Part shown: one piece after another, positions 10,950 to 20,912 of the stretch
Layout: the number at the start of each line of letters is the position of its first letter
How positions within the stretch are numbered: position 1 is the first letter of the stretch
NCBI GenBank assembly: GCA_008477525.1
Contig: SPDT01000004.1
Location: forward strand, 1,922,001 to 1,986,000
Source of the DNA: Hypomyces perniciosus
Lineage: Eukaryota; Ascomycota; Sordariomycetes; Hypocreales; Hypocreaceae
DNA length: 64,000 nucleotides
Direction: 5' to 3'
Translations under genes and position numbers: made by a program
The notes under the pieces: generated by a model
Seen by the model: the letters and a program-made list of their open reading frames with translations, nothing else
What the model was told of the DNA's origin: nothing
Database searches by the model: none

Positions 10950-11028
10950 GATCCCTCTGTACGAAAGCGTCTGATCGTTTCCTTTCGAGCATTTCCGGCT
11001 GGATATTCGGTTAGAACAGCTACCAACA

Positions 11029-13942
11029 ATGACGGCACCGACTATACAGCAGCCCATTGTGCCTCCACGGCCCTCCAAGAGCCCGGCCAGGGATTTGCTC
11101 GCCGGTCCAATTCCTGCAATCCCCCCGCGCCCCGTCAATAAGCGTATCGATCGCTCCAGGTCTCCCAACCCCGAACGATTCGCTCAGTCGCCATTCAATG
11201 GCGGCATCGTTATTAAGAGCCCTAATGCCAGCCCCAATGGCAGCAGTGATGAATCTGGCGACGCAATCGGCCGCTCGGGCAGTGTTCCCATGCCCTCCGT
11301 CGGCGAGGAGGGGATGGAGTACAGTGCTGTTACTCAGGAGCTGAAGCCAGACCAAGAAACATCATCGCCCGAGCAAACCCGTACCGTGGGTGACGATTTG
11401 AAGCTTCATTCCCCCATGCCGTCCCTTCCAGCAGAAAGCGCCAAGCAACGAGTCATGAATGTCACTCGCACGAATTCTGACAAGGCTGCCTCCTTTGGCA
11501 TCGGCAAGCCAGGTTACCCAGAGGAGAGAGCGGTCTCTCGAGAGCGCCTAAGAAGGAAGCCTAGCACAACCTTCTCTACCACAAGCGAACAAGCCCACTA
11601 TACTGATGATGAGCATGGCATCCCCGAGATTGGTCAAAGAGTTCCAATGAACCCACACCTGGGAGATGTCCAGGCACCCTCGCCTGCTCCTGTTCCAGAA
11701 AACAGCAACAAAAACCACAACCGGAAGCACAGCTCCCGTGGTCTCCCACCTGGGAGCTATGGCATGCATGGTCACGGCGTGGCGCCACAGGATGAGCTCG
11801 ATAAAGCTTACTACAAGAAACACCCTGAGTTGCTACAAAAGGAGAAGCACCACACTCCACTACGTGACCGTCAGAATGACTTCGCAATGAGCAGCAACGA
11901 TCTCAACAAGCTTGTTCGCGACACAGCTAGCCGTGCATCAACTCTTGGTAAGTAAAGGCCATTTAGTGTGGCTATATTTGACTAACAACCTCCGACTAGG
12001 ATCTGCTGAACATCGTGGGATGCCACATGAGGAAGTTGGGTTCCTGGCTAGCGAGGAGTATGCTACTCGTGTAACTAGCTCGCGTCCAGCTTCGGTCGTT
12101 GGCGGTGTCTCTTTGCTGGAGAATCCTGACCCCATTCACATTGACGACTCTAAACGCCCAGAGCATTACTCATATGGTGCTGCGGAAGAGACTGTAGTTG
12201 AGAATGTGGAAGAGTATAATGTGCCAATTCTCGCTTCCGATGAGGTCGAAAAGGATCCCAAGGTGCGCGTGCAACGTCCGGCCATTCGCCCTAACCTTGA
12301 GCGCAATGATAGTTCGTATGACGGCAGTCGTCCTGTTAGCCGCCCTCCCAGTCGCCCCACGAGTGTCTACAATGCGGGTCCTACCATTGAGTTTGGCTAC
12401 ACGCCCCTGGAAGATGTCAGAGAATACGAGCCCCTGTTCCCTGAAGAGGCAGCCAAGAAGGAGCAAGAAAAGCGTGGTCGCACAGAGGAGCCCAAGGCTC
12501 GTCATTATTTCCCCAGCAAAGATGTCTGGGAAGATGCGCCAACCAGTGTTCACTACACTGCAGAGGTGTCAACTCCAGACACGGCGGAAGATACAGGCGA
12601 GGAGTTTAGAAGGAAATCATCAACACACTATGAGAATCGCCCCATCACCCCGGCACAGGCGTTTGCCATGCAGCAGGAGGCACTTGCAGAGAAAGAGGCC
12701 AATGGCAGAAAGCACAACTTCTTGCCCATCTTTGAAGACAAATCCACTTGGGTTGGTCAGAAGGCACAGAAGGGAGGGAAATCGGGTGGCCATCGCTTCC
12801 CAAGCCGGGACGTGTGGGAAGATACTCCTGAGAGTCTGCTTCATGAAACAGAGGTTTCCGAACCGTTAAAGGACGATAGTAAGCCAGAGGTCCCTTTCCG
12901 ACCAGCAAAGAAATCAGCCGAGTTGTTACAGCGACCAGTTATTCCCGAACGTCCTAAGTCGAGACAAGGTAACGGGGGAGACGCTACGGCGAAGCAACCA
13001 TTGCTGGAATCAGACAAGCCAAAGCCCCCAGTACCCATCCGGCCGGTCAAGAAGGTATCAGAGGATTCAAAGGACGGCGAGCTCTCAAAGCCAAAGCCTC
13101 AAATTCCAAGCCGCCCCGTTGGAGGCAAGATTGCCGCGTTGCAAGCTGGATTCATGAGTGACCTAAACAAGCGCCTGCAGCTTGGGCCGCAGGGTCCCAA
13201 GAAAGAGGAGCCCGAACATGAGGAGGAGAAAGAGGAGAAAGAGAAGGCTCCGTTGTCTGACGCCAGAAAGGGCCGTGCCCGAGGCCCACAGCGCCGTGCT
13301 CCAACCAAGAGCCCACATCCAGTACCAGCTGCAGCGTCCGAATCATCTTCAAAGGAGTCTTCAGCTCTCACTTTGGCTCTCTCTCTCCCGCAATCAATAT
13401 GGAACATTGATCCCGAAGATGGAGATTTTGTGGTTGCCTCACACTCATATGAATCCCCAGCGAAGGAGGCTTCAATGGCAGAACTGGAGTCGGAGTCGCA
13501 ACAAACTACGGAGTCTGACAAGCCAGTAGAATCCGAAGAGGCTCCAAAGACTGAAGTAGAGAAAGAGTCACCAAGAGAGCCGGAGCCTCCTGTCAAGCTG
13601 GAGGAGGCTGAGGAGCCCAAAGGGCTTGAGGTGACAAAGGAGGTTGAGGACATCGAGGAATCTGAGGTTATTAAGGAATCCGAGGCTATCACAGAGCCCG
13701 AGTTACCCAAGGAGCCCGAGGTCGTCAAGGAACTCGAGGTAGCCAAGGAGTCCGAGCCAGAGGTGTCAGAGACGCCCGAGGAGACCAAGGACCACGAAGA
13801 GCCAAAGGACTCTAAGGAGCCAGTGAAAGAGGAAACTATTGTGGCGAATACTGGTGGTGCGAGCGTTTTGGAAGCCAAAGTGGAAAAGGGAGACGACAAA
13901 GACATAGAGCCAGTTGAGGTAAAGGAGGAAGTCAAGGCTTAG
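11029..13942 (+). CDS. AIM21: AIM21-like actin-patch regulator, Pro/Glu-rich
   Basis: In yeast, Aim21 sits at cortical actin patches, binds SH3 proteins and, with Tda2, inhibits actin barbed-end assembly through capping protein. Exons 11029-11947 and 12000-13942 give 953 residues, almost all predicted disordered. The N-terminus has SH3-ligand prolines (PIVPPRPSKSPARDLL, AIPPRPVNKR). Two near copies of a FPS(K/R)DVWED(A/T)P block lie at about residues 475-499 and 571-594. More PxxPxRP motifs follow (VIPERPKSR, PPVPIRPVKK, PQIPSRPVGG), then a short helical block KIAALQAGFMSDLNKRLQLGPQ. The last 150 or so residues are Glu/Lys/Pro repeats. The assignment rests on motif layout and overall similarity to fungal proteins annotated as Aim21. 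The exact biochemical role in this organism is inferred. Confidence 0.8.
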
Positions 13943-14267
13943 AGTGTGTTTATGTGTTGATGAGAATTTATGACGCTTTGATTTTTGGTCTATCTACCAC
14001 CACGAATTGGAATTTCGTATAAAATCAGTAATTAGGACAATCAATATTAGGTACCAAGTATTACTGTTTTGATGAAGAGATACCAACGCACACAAACACT
14101 ACGCCCAAGACTCCTCAAACTCTGATATGTTAGTATGCCAAGGATGTGTCTTGATGCTTTCTTGAAAGTCGTGAATTTACTCACACTTGAGTTACTAGTG
14201 TACATAGATAGATGACATGATACATGGAAGACAAGACAACTTTTGGGGTTTTTATGAACCAGTTGCT
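13943..14267. other. Convergent 3' region of AIM21 and the unknown gene
   Basis: These 325 bases between two converging stop codons are AT-rich with no exon. They should hold both 3' UTRs and polyadenylation sites. Confidence 0.6.
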
Positions 14268-15461
14268 CTACCTCTTGCTCCATGAGTTAGAGGAACGTTC
14301 CTGATCCACGCCATGACGCTCCCTTTCTAAAAGGCGATCAAACTCCCTCTGCGCCTGTTCCCTGCTGGAGCTCTTTTCCTCGTCTGCGCTGGAATAAGAA
14401 AAGTCGCCCTGGGAACCCCGGGACTGTGCGCCTGCGTCGGCTTCACCACCCCATCCGCCACCAGATTGTGGCTTTTCCCATGATTTCTGATTCTGTTGGT
14501 TGGGTTGGTATTGAGATTGTTGTCGGATTCGGTCCCATGCGGAGCCGCTGTAGTTGTTCGTGTCGTCAGATTGGCTGCGGGCTGCTGGAGAGACGGGCGA
14601 GGTATCGTCGAAATCATCTGGTAAAGAGTCCCAGGAATCCGACTGCTTTGGAGGAGGTTGTGACTGTGTAGGTGTACGATAGGTAGCCCAAGTAGATTGA
14701 GTCTGAGAGGCTATTGTGCTTGACTCGGACTCTCTTGATTGCCTCGAGGATTCTTGTTGAGACGCTGATTCCCAAGTCTCATTGATTTGACTGTTAGTTT
14801 CTTGTCCACCTCCCAGCAGCGTCGCACTCTGCGCCTTTCCATCCTGTAAGAGCGACCTCAATCTCGGGTCTCGCTCCATTGCCGTGCGCTGGCGCATGAA
14901 ATTACCACCTTGGAACACTGGCTCGCCCAGGACCCAAATAGCTCCGTAATACGCAACGAGGCGCGCACTATGCCACATCCACCTGATGGCAGGGATCTTG
15001 CTAAAAGGACTCCATGGGCCTTTATACTCGGGTGTGAAGAACGGGAAGCGAAACGTCCGGCGTCCCCTGTAGGTCATGTACCCCGCCAAGCCAGTCATGG
15101 CCCATTTCCAGACGAGCAGATTGTGCACGCTGGACAAGAAGTGCTCTGTTAGGGCCTGTGTCTCCGAGTCTTCGAATCGGCGGTTGTTGACGGCGGCGAG
15201 CGACAAGACGGTTGATTCGGCTAGCGCAAGGGTCTGGTCTTTACCGAAACCACGAAGCCTTGCGTAGAATGGTGCCTCATAGTTCTGGAAGAGGCGCTGG
15301 ATTTGCTCGTGGATCTGGGGTTCGAACTGTTGGCGGTTTGAGACGGCTCGTTGGCGGCGCTCATCCATGGCGGCTCTGGCTTTGCGAATATAGTCTGCCC
15401 GGCTCATGGTTTTGGGATCATTGTCCCCGTTATTTGGGTCGCCATTATTTGGGTTTTCCAT
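14268..15461 (-). CDS. Conserved-looking protein of unknown function with two hydrophobic segments
   Basis: A single exon of 397 residues from the ATG at 15461-15459. The open frame extends 27 codons further upstream, but that part is unlikely to be used: it looks like leader and has no better context. Residues 1-20 are an Asn/Gly/Asp repeat (NNGDPNNGDND), then a charged helical stretch (SRADYIRKARAAMDERRQR). A folded-looking core follows (EAPFYARLRGFGKDQTLALAES) with two hydrophobic segments (LVWKWAMTGLAGYMTY and ARLVAYYGAIWVLGEPVF) either side of an aromatic FRFPFFTPEYKGPWSPF. The last 200 residues are Ser/Gln-rich and disordered. I do not recognise a family. Two short membrane segments would suit an organelle membrane protein, but no targeting signal is clear. 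It shares a 368-base promoter region with DNA2. Confidence 0.75.
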   Translation of the reverse strand: MENPNNGDPNNGDNDPKTMSRADYIRKARAAMDERRQRAVSNRQQFEPQIHEQIQRLFQNYEAPFYARLRGFGKDQTLALAESTVLSLAAVNNRRFEDSETQALTEHFLSSVHNLLVWKWAMTGLAGYMTYRGRRTFRFPFFTPEYKGPWSPFSKIPAIRWMWHSARLVAYYGAIWVLGEPVFQGGNFMRQRTAMERDPRLRSLLQDGKAQSATLLGGGQETNSQINETWESASQQESSRQSRESESSTIASQTQSTWATYRTPTQSQPPPKQSDSWDSLPDDFDDTSPVSPAARSQSDDTNNYSGSAWDRIRQQSQYQPNQQNQKSWEKPQSGGGWGGEADAGAQSRGSQGDFSYSSADEEKSSSREQAQREFDRLLERERHGVDQERSSNSWSKR

Positions 15462-15829
15462 GGCTTGCGTAGGGACGCAAACTGCGGTTTCAAATTCCAA
15501 TTGGTGTTGTCTGCAGCTGATATTCGAGTAATAGTATCCCAAGCCTCGGATGATGGAAGACTTCCATGCGCCGGATTAAGTCATCTGTGACGCAAGATGT
15601 GGCCATGATCTGCATGCAGCTTTATCGATAAGACGCGTGCACGTGACAGTTTAATTGATTGTTGATTGCGATGAGGTTGGCGGGGCGCGTCGCGTTTTCG
15701 AGGGCGCGTCCTTCTTATCCGACCCTTGCTCCAAATCTTTGACCTGTACTCCGTACGAAGTACTAGATCCATGTTGAAGCTAGAAGGCTGGACAGTTTCA
15801 ATGTCTGGTCATGACCATCATTGTGAACC
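15462..15829. other. Divergent promoter between the unknown gene and DNA2
   Basis: This stretch of 368 bases holds ACGCGT (15633-15638), a GGCGCGTCGCG/GGGCGCGTC cluster (15683-15710) and a palindrome-family copy (15747-15764). No exon is seen. Confidence 0.6.
15633..15710. promoter_or_regulatory. ACGCGT and GGCGCGTC boxes upstream of DNA2
   Basis: One perfect MCB (ACGCGT) at 15633-15638 and a cluster of GCGCGTC/CGCGTTTTCG at 15683-15710, about 120-200 bases before the DNA2 ATG. MCB is the MBF binding core that drives G1/S genes in yeasts. Function here is inferred. Confidence 0.45.
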
Positions 15830-18800
15830 ATGCCGCTCCAGAAATCGTATTCTGAGCGTATCGGACTCCCAAGAGTAATTCTCCACCTGAATTCTTTTTG
15901 TTTTGTTTTCTACTGATACGAGCCATAGCAGCGATCTCCATGGCAGCGATCCCATAGCCATCCTACCAATTTACCAGCGCCGCCGAAGTCGAAAGGCCCC
16001 GTCCCAGTCTCAGAGGTCACGAAGAATAAACTGAACAAGTTCAAATACCAGGGCACAAAGGATGAAGCGACCACAGAGACGCCAGGCGAGGCAAAGAGCC
16101 ATCTGGCCGCTGCTAAGAGCGACACCCCTTCGAACCTGAAAAAGAGGAACAGCACAGGAACTCCAGTGACTCGATTGGATTGGAGAGATTTAATTGAGCC
16201 ATGTGGTCAAGCCGAGGACGAAGAAACAACCTCCCCGAACGACAAACTGCTGTGGAACAACAAGCATGACCCGACCTCTTTTCCAGCGCTGTCCCCGATG
16301 ATGCGCAAAGGCCGGAAGCGAGCAAGGAGTTCGTCACCGGTGTCTTCGCCCTGCATCGATAAATCGAGTACACCTGCTGTCAATGTTAAGAAATTGACCA
16401 AGGCGCTGAAATCGCCACACCCCGACCCGACGCTGCAGTTATGGGACCGGTACTCTCTCAATGGACCGGAAGGCATGTCGACAACAGTTGGTATCGCGAA
16501 CCCTGCCTTGGCTCAATTGATGGTTTCATCATCGCCGAGACCATCAAGAGATTCAGCAGCTCAGACCGGCCAAGGAAATTTGAGACGGGTAGTGAGCTGT
16601 GGCGGACTTAATTGGCCAAAGAGGAGGAGGGTCGACAAATCAAAACCAGGCAGCCAAGGCAGTGTGGGTCAAAGGGAGTTGGAAGCCGCTTCCAAATCGT
16701 CTCTGGTCACCGCGTTGTTGGATTCGGTCACGAGTAGTATTAATGATCAAAGTCCGGACGACGACGATACCGAACCAGGCATGGATTCACCTTCTCCAAA
16801 GAAGAGACGTGTTCCTCCTGGAAATAGCGCCTCTCCGTCCTTAAGAGCCACTGCCCGTAAGCCAAGCCCAGCTTTGTCGGATTATGGCGATGATGACTTG
16901 GACGACACATTCATGGAGCTTGAAGCGAGTTTGCAGGTATCTCAGCTGGTATCCGAGCCCGTTGAGCCGGCCAAACCGAAGTCTGAGACTTGTGTGGAGA
17001 AAGTGCAAGAGAAGGATGATTTAATGACAATGGACGAGTTTGACGATTTTGATGATGACATTTTCGACGATGCAGAGGATTTATTAGTTGGTCTTGAGCC
17101 TAAGAACCCAAAACCAATGACAGAGGCGAGAGTAACACCAGCACAAACATGTGCTGGAGCCGGAGCAGCACAGAATCATGATGATCTGGACAATGAGTTC
17201 GAGGATGACTTTGGTAGGGACATTGATTTCGAAGCTGTCGAATTTGCCGCAACACAATCAATCAAACAGCGAAACATTGCTTCAACACCTGTATGTGGCA
17301 AGACTACCCCAATGGAACCTCAGCTAAGTGGAGGCCAGAGCAAAAAAACCAAAACCATTCAGCGATACTTAGTGACAAGTGTCTTAGACGGTGACTACGT
17401 TGATCAATATGGCCGCACCAACCCTGAAAAGGTATGTCCTCTTCCGGTCATGCCGTTCTGCTTTTCTAACCATGGCAGATCCTCTTGATTCAAGCAGACG
17501 GCTCAAAGGTTACGAGAACGGTTCATCTTAGAGGCGCCTGGTTTGACACCCCTGCCCATACGAATGCCTACGTTCATGTTATCGGGGAGTTCTCCGCAAA
17601 AGGCCAGTGCATTGTCGATGATGCTCAAAACCTCTTGATCCTACACCCTGACCAGTTAATTTCAGCCACTGTTGTTGCGGACTCCTTTGGTTGCATGCGT
17701 CGAGCTGTTCTTCAGGATCGAGTTAAGGCAACAAGTGAACCCTCGCCACCATTGGTCTATGGAACAATGCTCCATGAAATCTTCCAGGAGGCATTGCTGG
17801 CCAACAAATGGGACCTTGCATTTCTCTCACAAATCATCGACAGAATACTTGACAATCATATTGAGGATCTTTACACCATCAAGGTCGGGATTCCTACTGC
17901 CAAAGAGCACCTACAGTCAAAGATGACGGAGCTTAGCTACTGGGCAAAGAGTTTCGTGGCCTCCCAACCTCAGGTGAGTTTCCCCTACCTCTTTTTAAAG
18001 ACTCTGATTCTGACATCCAGACTAGGTCGATGCAATTGTTGAAGGCCGAAATGGCGACAAGGCAACTGTGGCTGTCAGAAAATTGCTTGACGTGGAAGAG
18101 CACGTCTGGTCGCCCATGTACGGACTCAAAGGGAATATTGACGCTACTGTTGAAGTTGCAATGACGGATGGGAAACAGAGTCGAGTTCTGACCGTCCCAT
18201 TCGAGGTTAAAACTGGCAAACATGCCAACAGCAATCACATGGCTCAGACAGCACTTTATACTCTCCTCCTATCGGACCGTTATGACATCGATATTGCCTA
18301 TGGAATTCTTTATTACATGGAGACGTCCAAAACGATGCGAATTCCTGCTATTCGACATGAACTGCGACACATGATTCTGCAGCGGAATGAACTGGCATGC
18401 TACATCCGAGAGCGGAGCGTTCAGCTGCCTCCAATGCTGAAAAGTAAGCACATGTGCGGAAAATGTTACGCCAAAACATCCTGCTTCATCTATCACCGGC
18501 TAGCAGACGATGGCGACGGAGAGTCTAGTGGCATGAAGGAGAAGTTTGACGAAATTGTCAGGCATTTAACTCCAAAGCATCAAGAGTTCTTCATCAAGTG
18601 GGAGAACTTGTTAACAAAGGAAGAGAAGGAGAGCCAGAAGACGAAGAGGGAGCTTTGGACAATGACGAGCATTGAGCGTGAGAAGAAATCACGATGCTTC
18701 TCTGATGTCATCATTGAGGAAGGGTCTGCTTCGGTTGACACCGAAAATCCGCGCATCAATCGATATCACTACACCTTTGTTAAGCGTGATCCGCCGCCTG

Positions 18801-20791
18801 ACTTTACATTTGTGGGGTCCGAGTTAACAGTCGGCGAACCTATTGTTGTGTCGGATGAAGAAGGTCATTATGCATTGGCAATCGGCTATGTCACTTCCGT
18901 CCGGAAACAGAGGATAAGCGTCGCCGTTGATCGAAGATTACACAATGCTCGGATTCGACAGCCTGGTTTCGATGAGCAGGATAATCAGGTCTTTGCTAGT
19001 ATCATGGAAGTTGCACCTGAGGGGGCTTCAGTGGAACAAAGCCAAGGAAAGATCAAAGAGCAGCCTATTCGATATCGCTTGGACCAGGATGAATTCAGCA
19101 ATGGCATGGCCACTGTGAGGAACAACCTTGTTCAGATGATGGCAAATGACGCCCCCGCAGCAATCCAGATACGGCGGCTAATTGTTGACCTGGTTCCCCC
19201 GAGGTTCAAGACTGTCTCTACACAATACACTGTTACGGGTGGGGAGAGTCTCAATGTCGACCAGCAAAAAGCCATTGAAAAGGTTATGAGCGCGCAGGAC
19301 TATGCGCTGGTACTTGGAATGCCTGGTACTGGCAAGACGACTACCATCGCCCACATCATCCGAGCCCTCGTGTCTCAAGGAAAGACGGTATTATTGACTT
19401 CTCATACACATACCGCCGTCGACAACATCCTACTGAAGCTCAAGTCGGATCATACCCCTATTCTGCGACTTGGAGCACCAGCTAAGGTCCATCCTGAAGT
19501 CCGAGACTTTGCCTTCCTGGCTGGCCAGCCGAAGAAATCCTTTGAGGAGATCAAGGAAGCTTGGCATGGTACTCCAATTGTTGCTACAACTTGTTTGGGT
19601 ATCAATCACCAGGTGTTTTTGGAGCGGTCGTTCGATTACTGCATTGTGGATGAAGCATCACAAATTACTTTGCCCATTTGTGCCGGGCCCATACGCATGG
19701 CAAAGACGTTTGTTCTTGTTGGAGATCATAACCAGCTTCCCCCGGTAGTAAGGAATGAGGAAGCTCGGGAGGGTGGCCTCGATGTGAGCTTGTTCAAGCT
19801 CCTCTCTGATACCCATCCACAGTCAGTTGTTAATCTAGAGCATCAATACCGCATGTGCGAGGACATCATGACTCTCAGCAATACCTTGATCTATCAAGGC
19901 AGACTTCGCTGCGGTACGGAAGCGTTGCGCAAGCGAAAACTTCACATTCCTAGCATGGAATCTCTTAAGCACCATCACTTCGATGCTTCGTCAATTCTTC
20001 GACAAGGAACTCCTCGCTCATTTTGCACTGGCCCAGCCCCATCTAGATGCTGGCTGTATGATCTCCTCGACAGTGAAGCGCGTGTACGCTTCGTTGACAC
20101 GGATACCATCAGGCCCCTGATTCGGGAGGAAGCCCAGGGCAAGCGTATTGTCAACTCTACAGAGGTGCAAATCGTCTCACAGCTTGTCGAGAGCTTTCTC
20201 AGTGTGGGCGTCCCCGCCAGCGAAATCGGCGTCATGACACACTACCGCGCACAACTCTTCCTTCTCAAAGACAAGCTCAAAGTTCACGCGGGCGTGGAAA
20301 TGCACACAACAGACCGCTTCCAGGGACGTGACAAGGAGGTTATTGTCCTTAGCTTGGTACGCAGCAACGAGGCGTGCAATATCGGCGACTTGCTCAAAGA
20401 TTGGCGCAGAATCAATGTAGCATTTACGCGGGCGAAGACGAAGCTTCTCGTGATTGGAAGTAGGAATACCTTGAAGGGAAGCGGAAATGAGAATATGCTC
20501 AGCAAGTTCATCTCGCTGATGGAGGAGCGTGATTGGATATATCACCTGCCAGCCGATGCTCTTGACAGCCACTACTTCGAAGAGCTGGGCACTCAAATCA
20601 CCACCACGGGAGCTACGCAGAGACCTTTCCAATCACCAAAGGTCATCAAGGGGGGATTCAAGACGGGTCAATCCGGGAAGGAGAACCAGCGGCCGTCACC
20701 GAGGAAAGCACGCATAGGGGAGAAGGTGTTGTTGAAAGACAAACTGATCACACGAGATATACTCAACGAAATGACCAACGGCGCATACTAA
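15830..20791 (+). CDS. DNA2: DNA replication ATP-dependent helicase/nuclease Dna2
   Basis: Trims long flaps during Okazaki fragment maturation and resects DNA ends. Exons 15830-15857, 15978-17431, 17479-17973 and 18026-20791 give 1580 residues; the first 28-nt exon (MPLQKSYSE) is joined at phase 1 to PPPKSKGPVP. The N-terminal 400 residues are acidic and disordered. The RecB-like nuclease has Asp698 (GNIDATVEV) and Glu719/Lys721 (FEVKTGK), with the iron-sulfur cysteines Cys566 (SFGCMRRAV) and Cys803, 806 and 812 (CGKCYAKTSC). The superfamily 1 helicase has Walker A GMPGTGKTTT (1090-1099), DEASQ (from 1201), GDHNQLPP, HQYRMCEDIM and a final INVAFTRAKTKL motif. All active-site residues are intact. 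Fungal Dna2 is usually about 1500-1600 residues. The gene converges with the exporter-like gene, stop codons 121 bases apart. Confidence 0.96.
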
Positions 20792-20912
20792 GAACTCTTT
20801 TTTGGAGGGGAAAATCATTTTCATAGGAGGCATTCAAGGATAATAAGCGTAAGGAATTGGGCATGTTTAGGGTATTGTCTATCATAGAATAGAAAGAAAG
20901 TCGTCAAAGGTA

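Larger units (their letters stand above)
8054..11028. other. Gene-poor 3 kb between TVP18 and AIM21
   Basis: I see no credible coding exon over nearly 3 kb. The open frames are short, in conflict with each other and without domain signals. The stretch holds several palindrome-family copies, including two perfect 16-nt palindromes (9189-9204 and 10333-10348), and, towards its right end, the probable AIM21 leader with a likely intron (10633-10949). The left part (8360-8600) is AT-rich. Confidence 0.6.

Noticed and set aside
13099..13935. 278-codon Ser-rich open frame opposite AIM21
   Set aside because: A mirror of the Glu/Lys/Pro repeat codons in AIM21; no independent start context or splice signals.
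15462..15542. An upstream start for the unknown gene at 14268-15461
   Set aside because: The extra 27 residues (GYYYSNISCRQHQL...) are open but lack any targeting pattern, and the downstream ATG precedes the regular Asn/Gly/Asp repeat.
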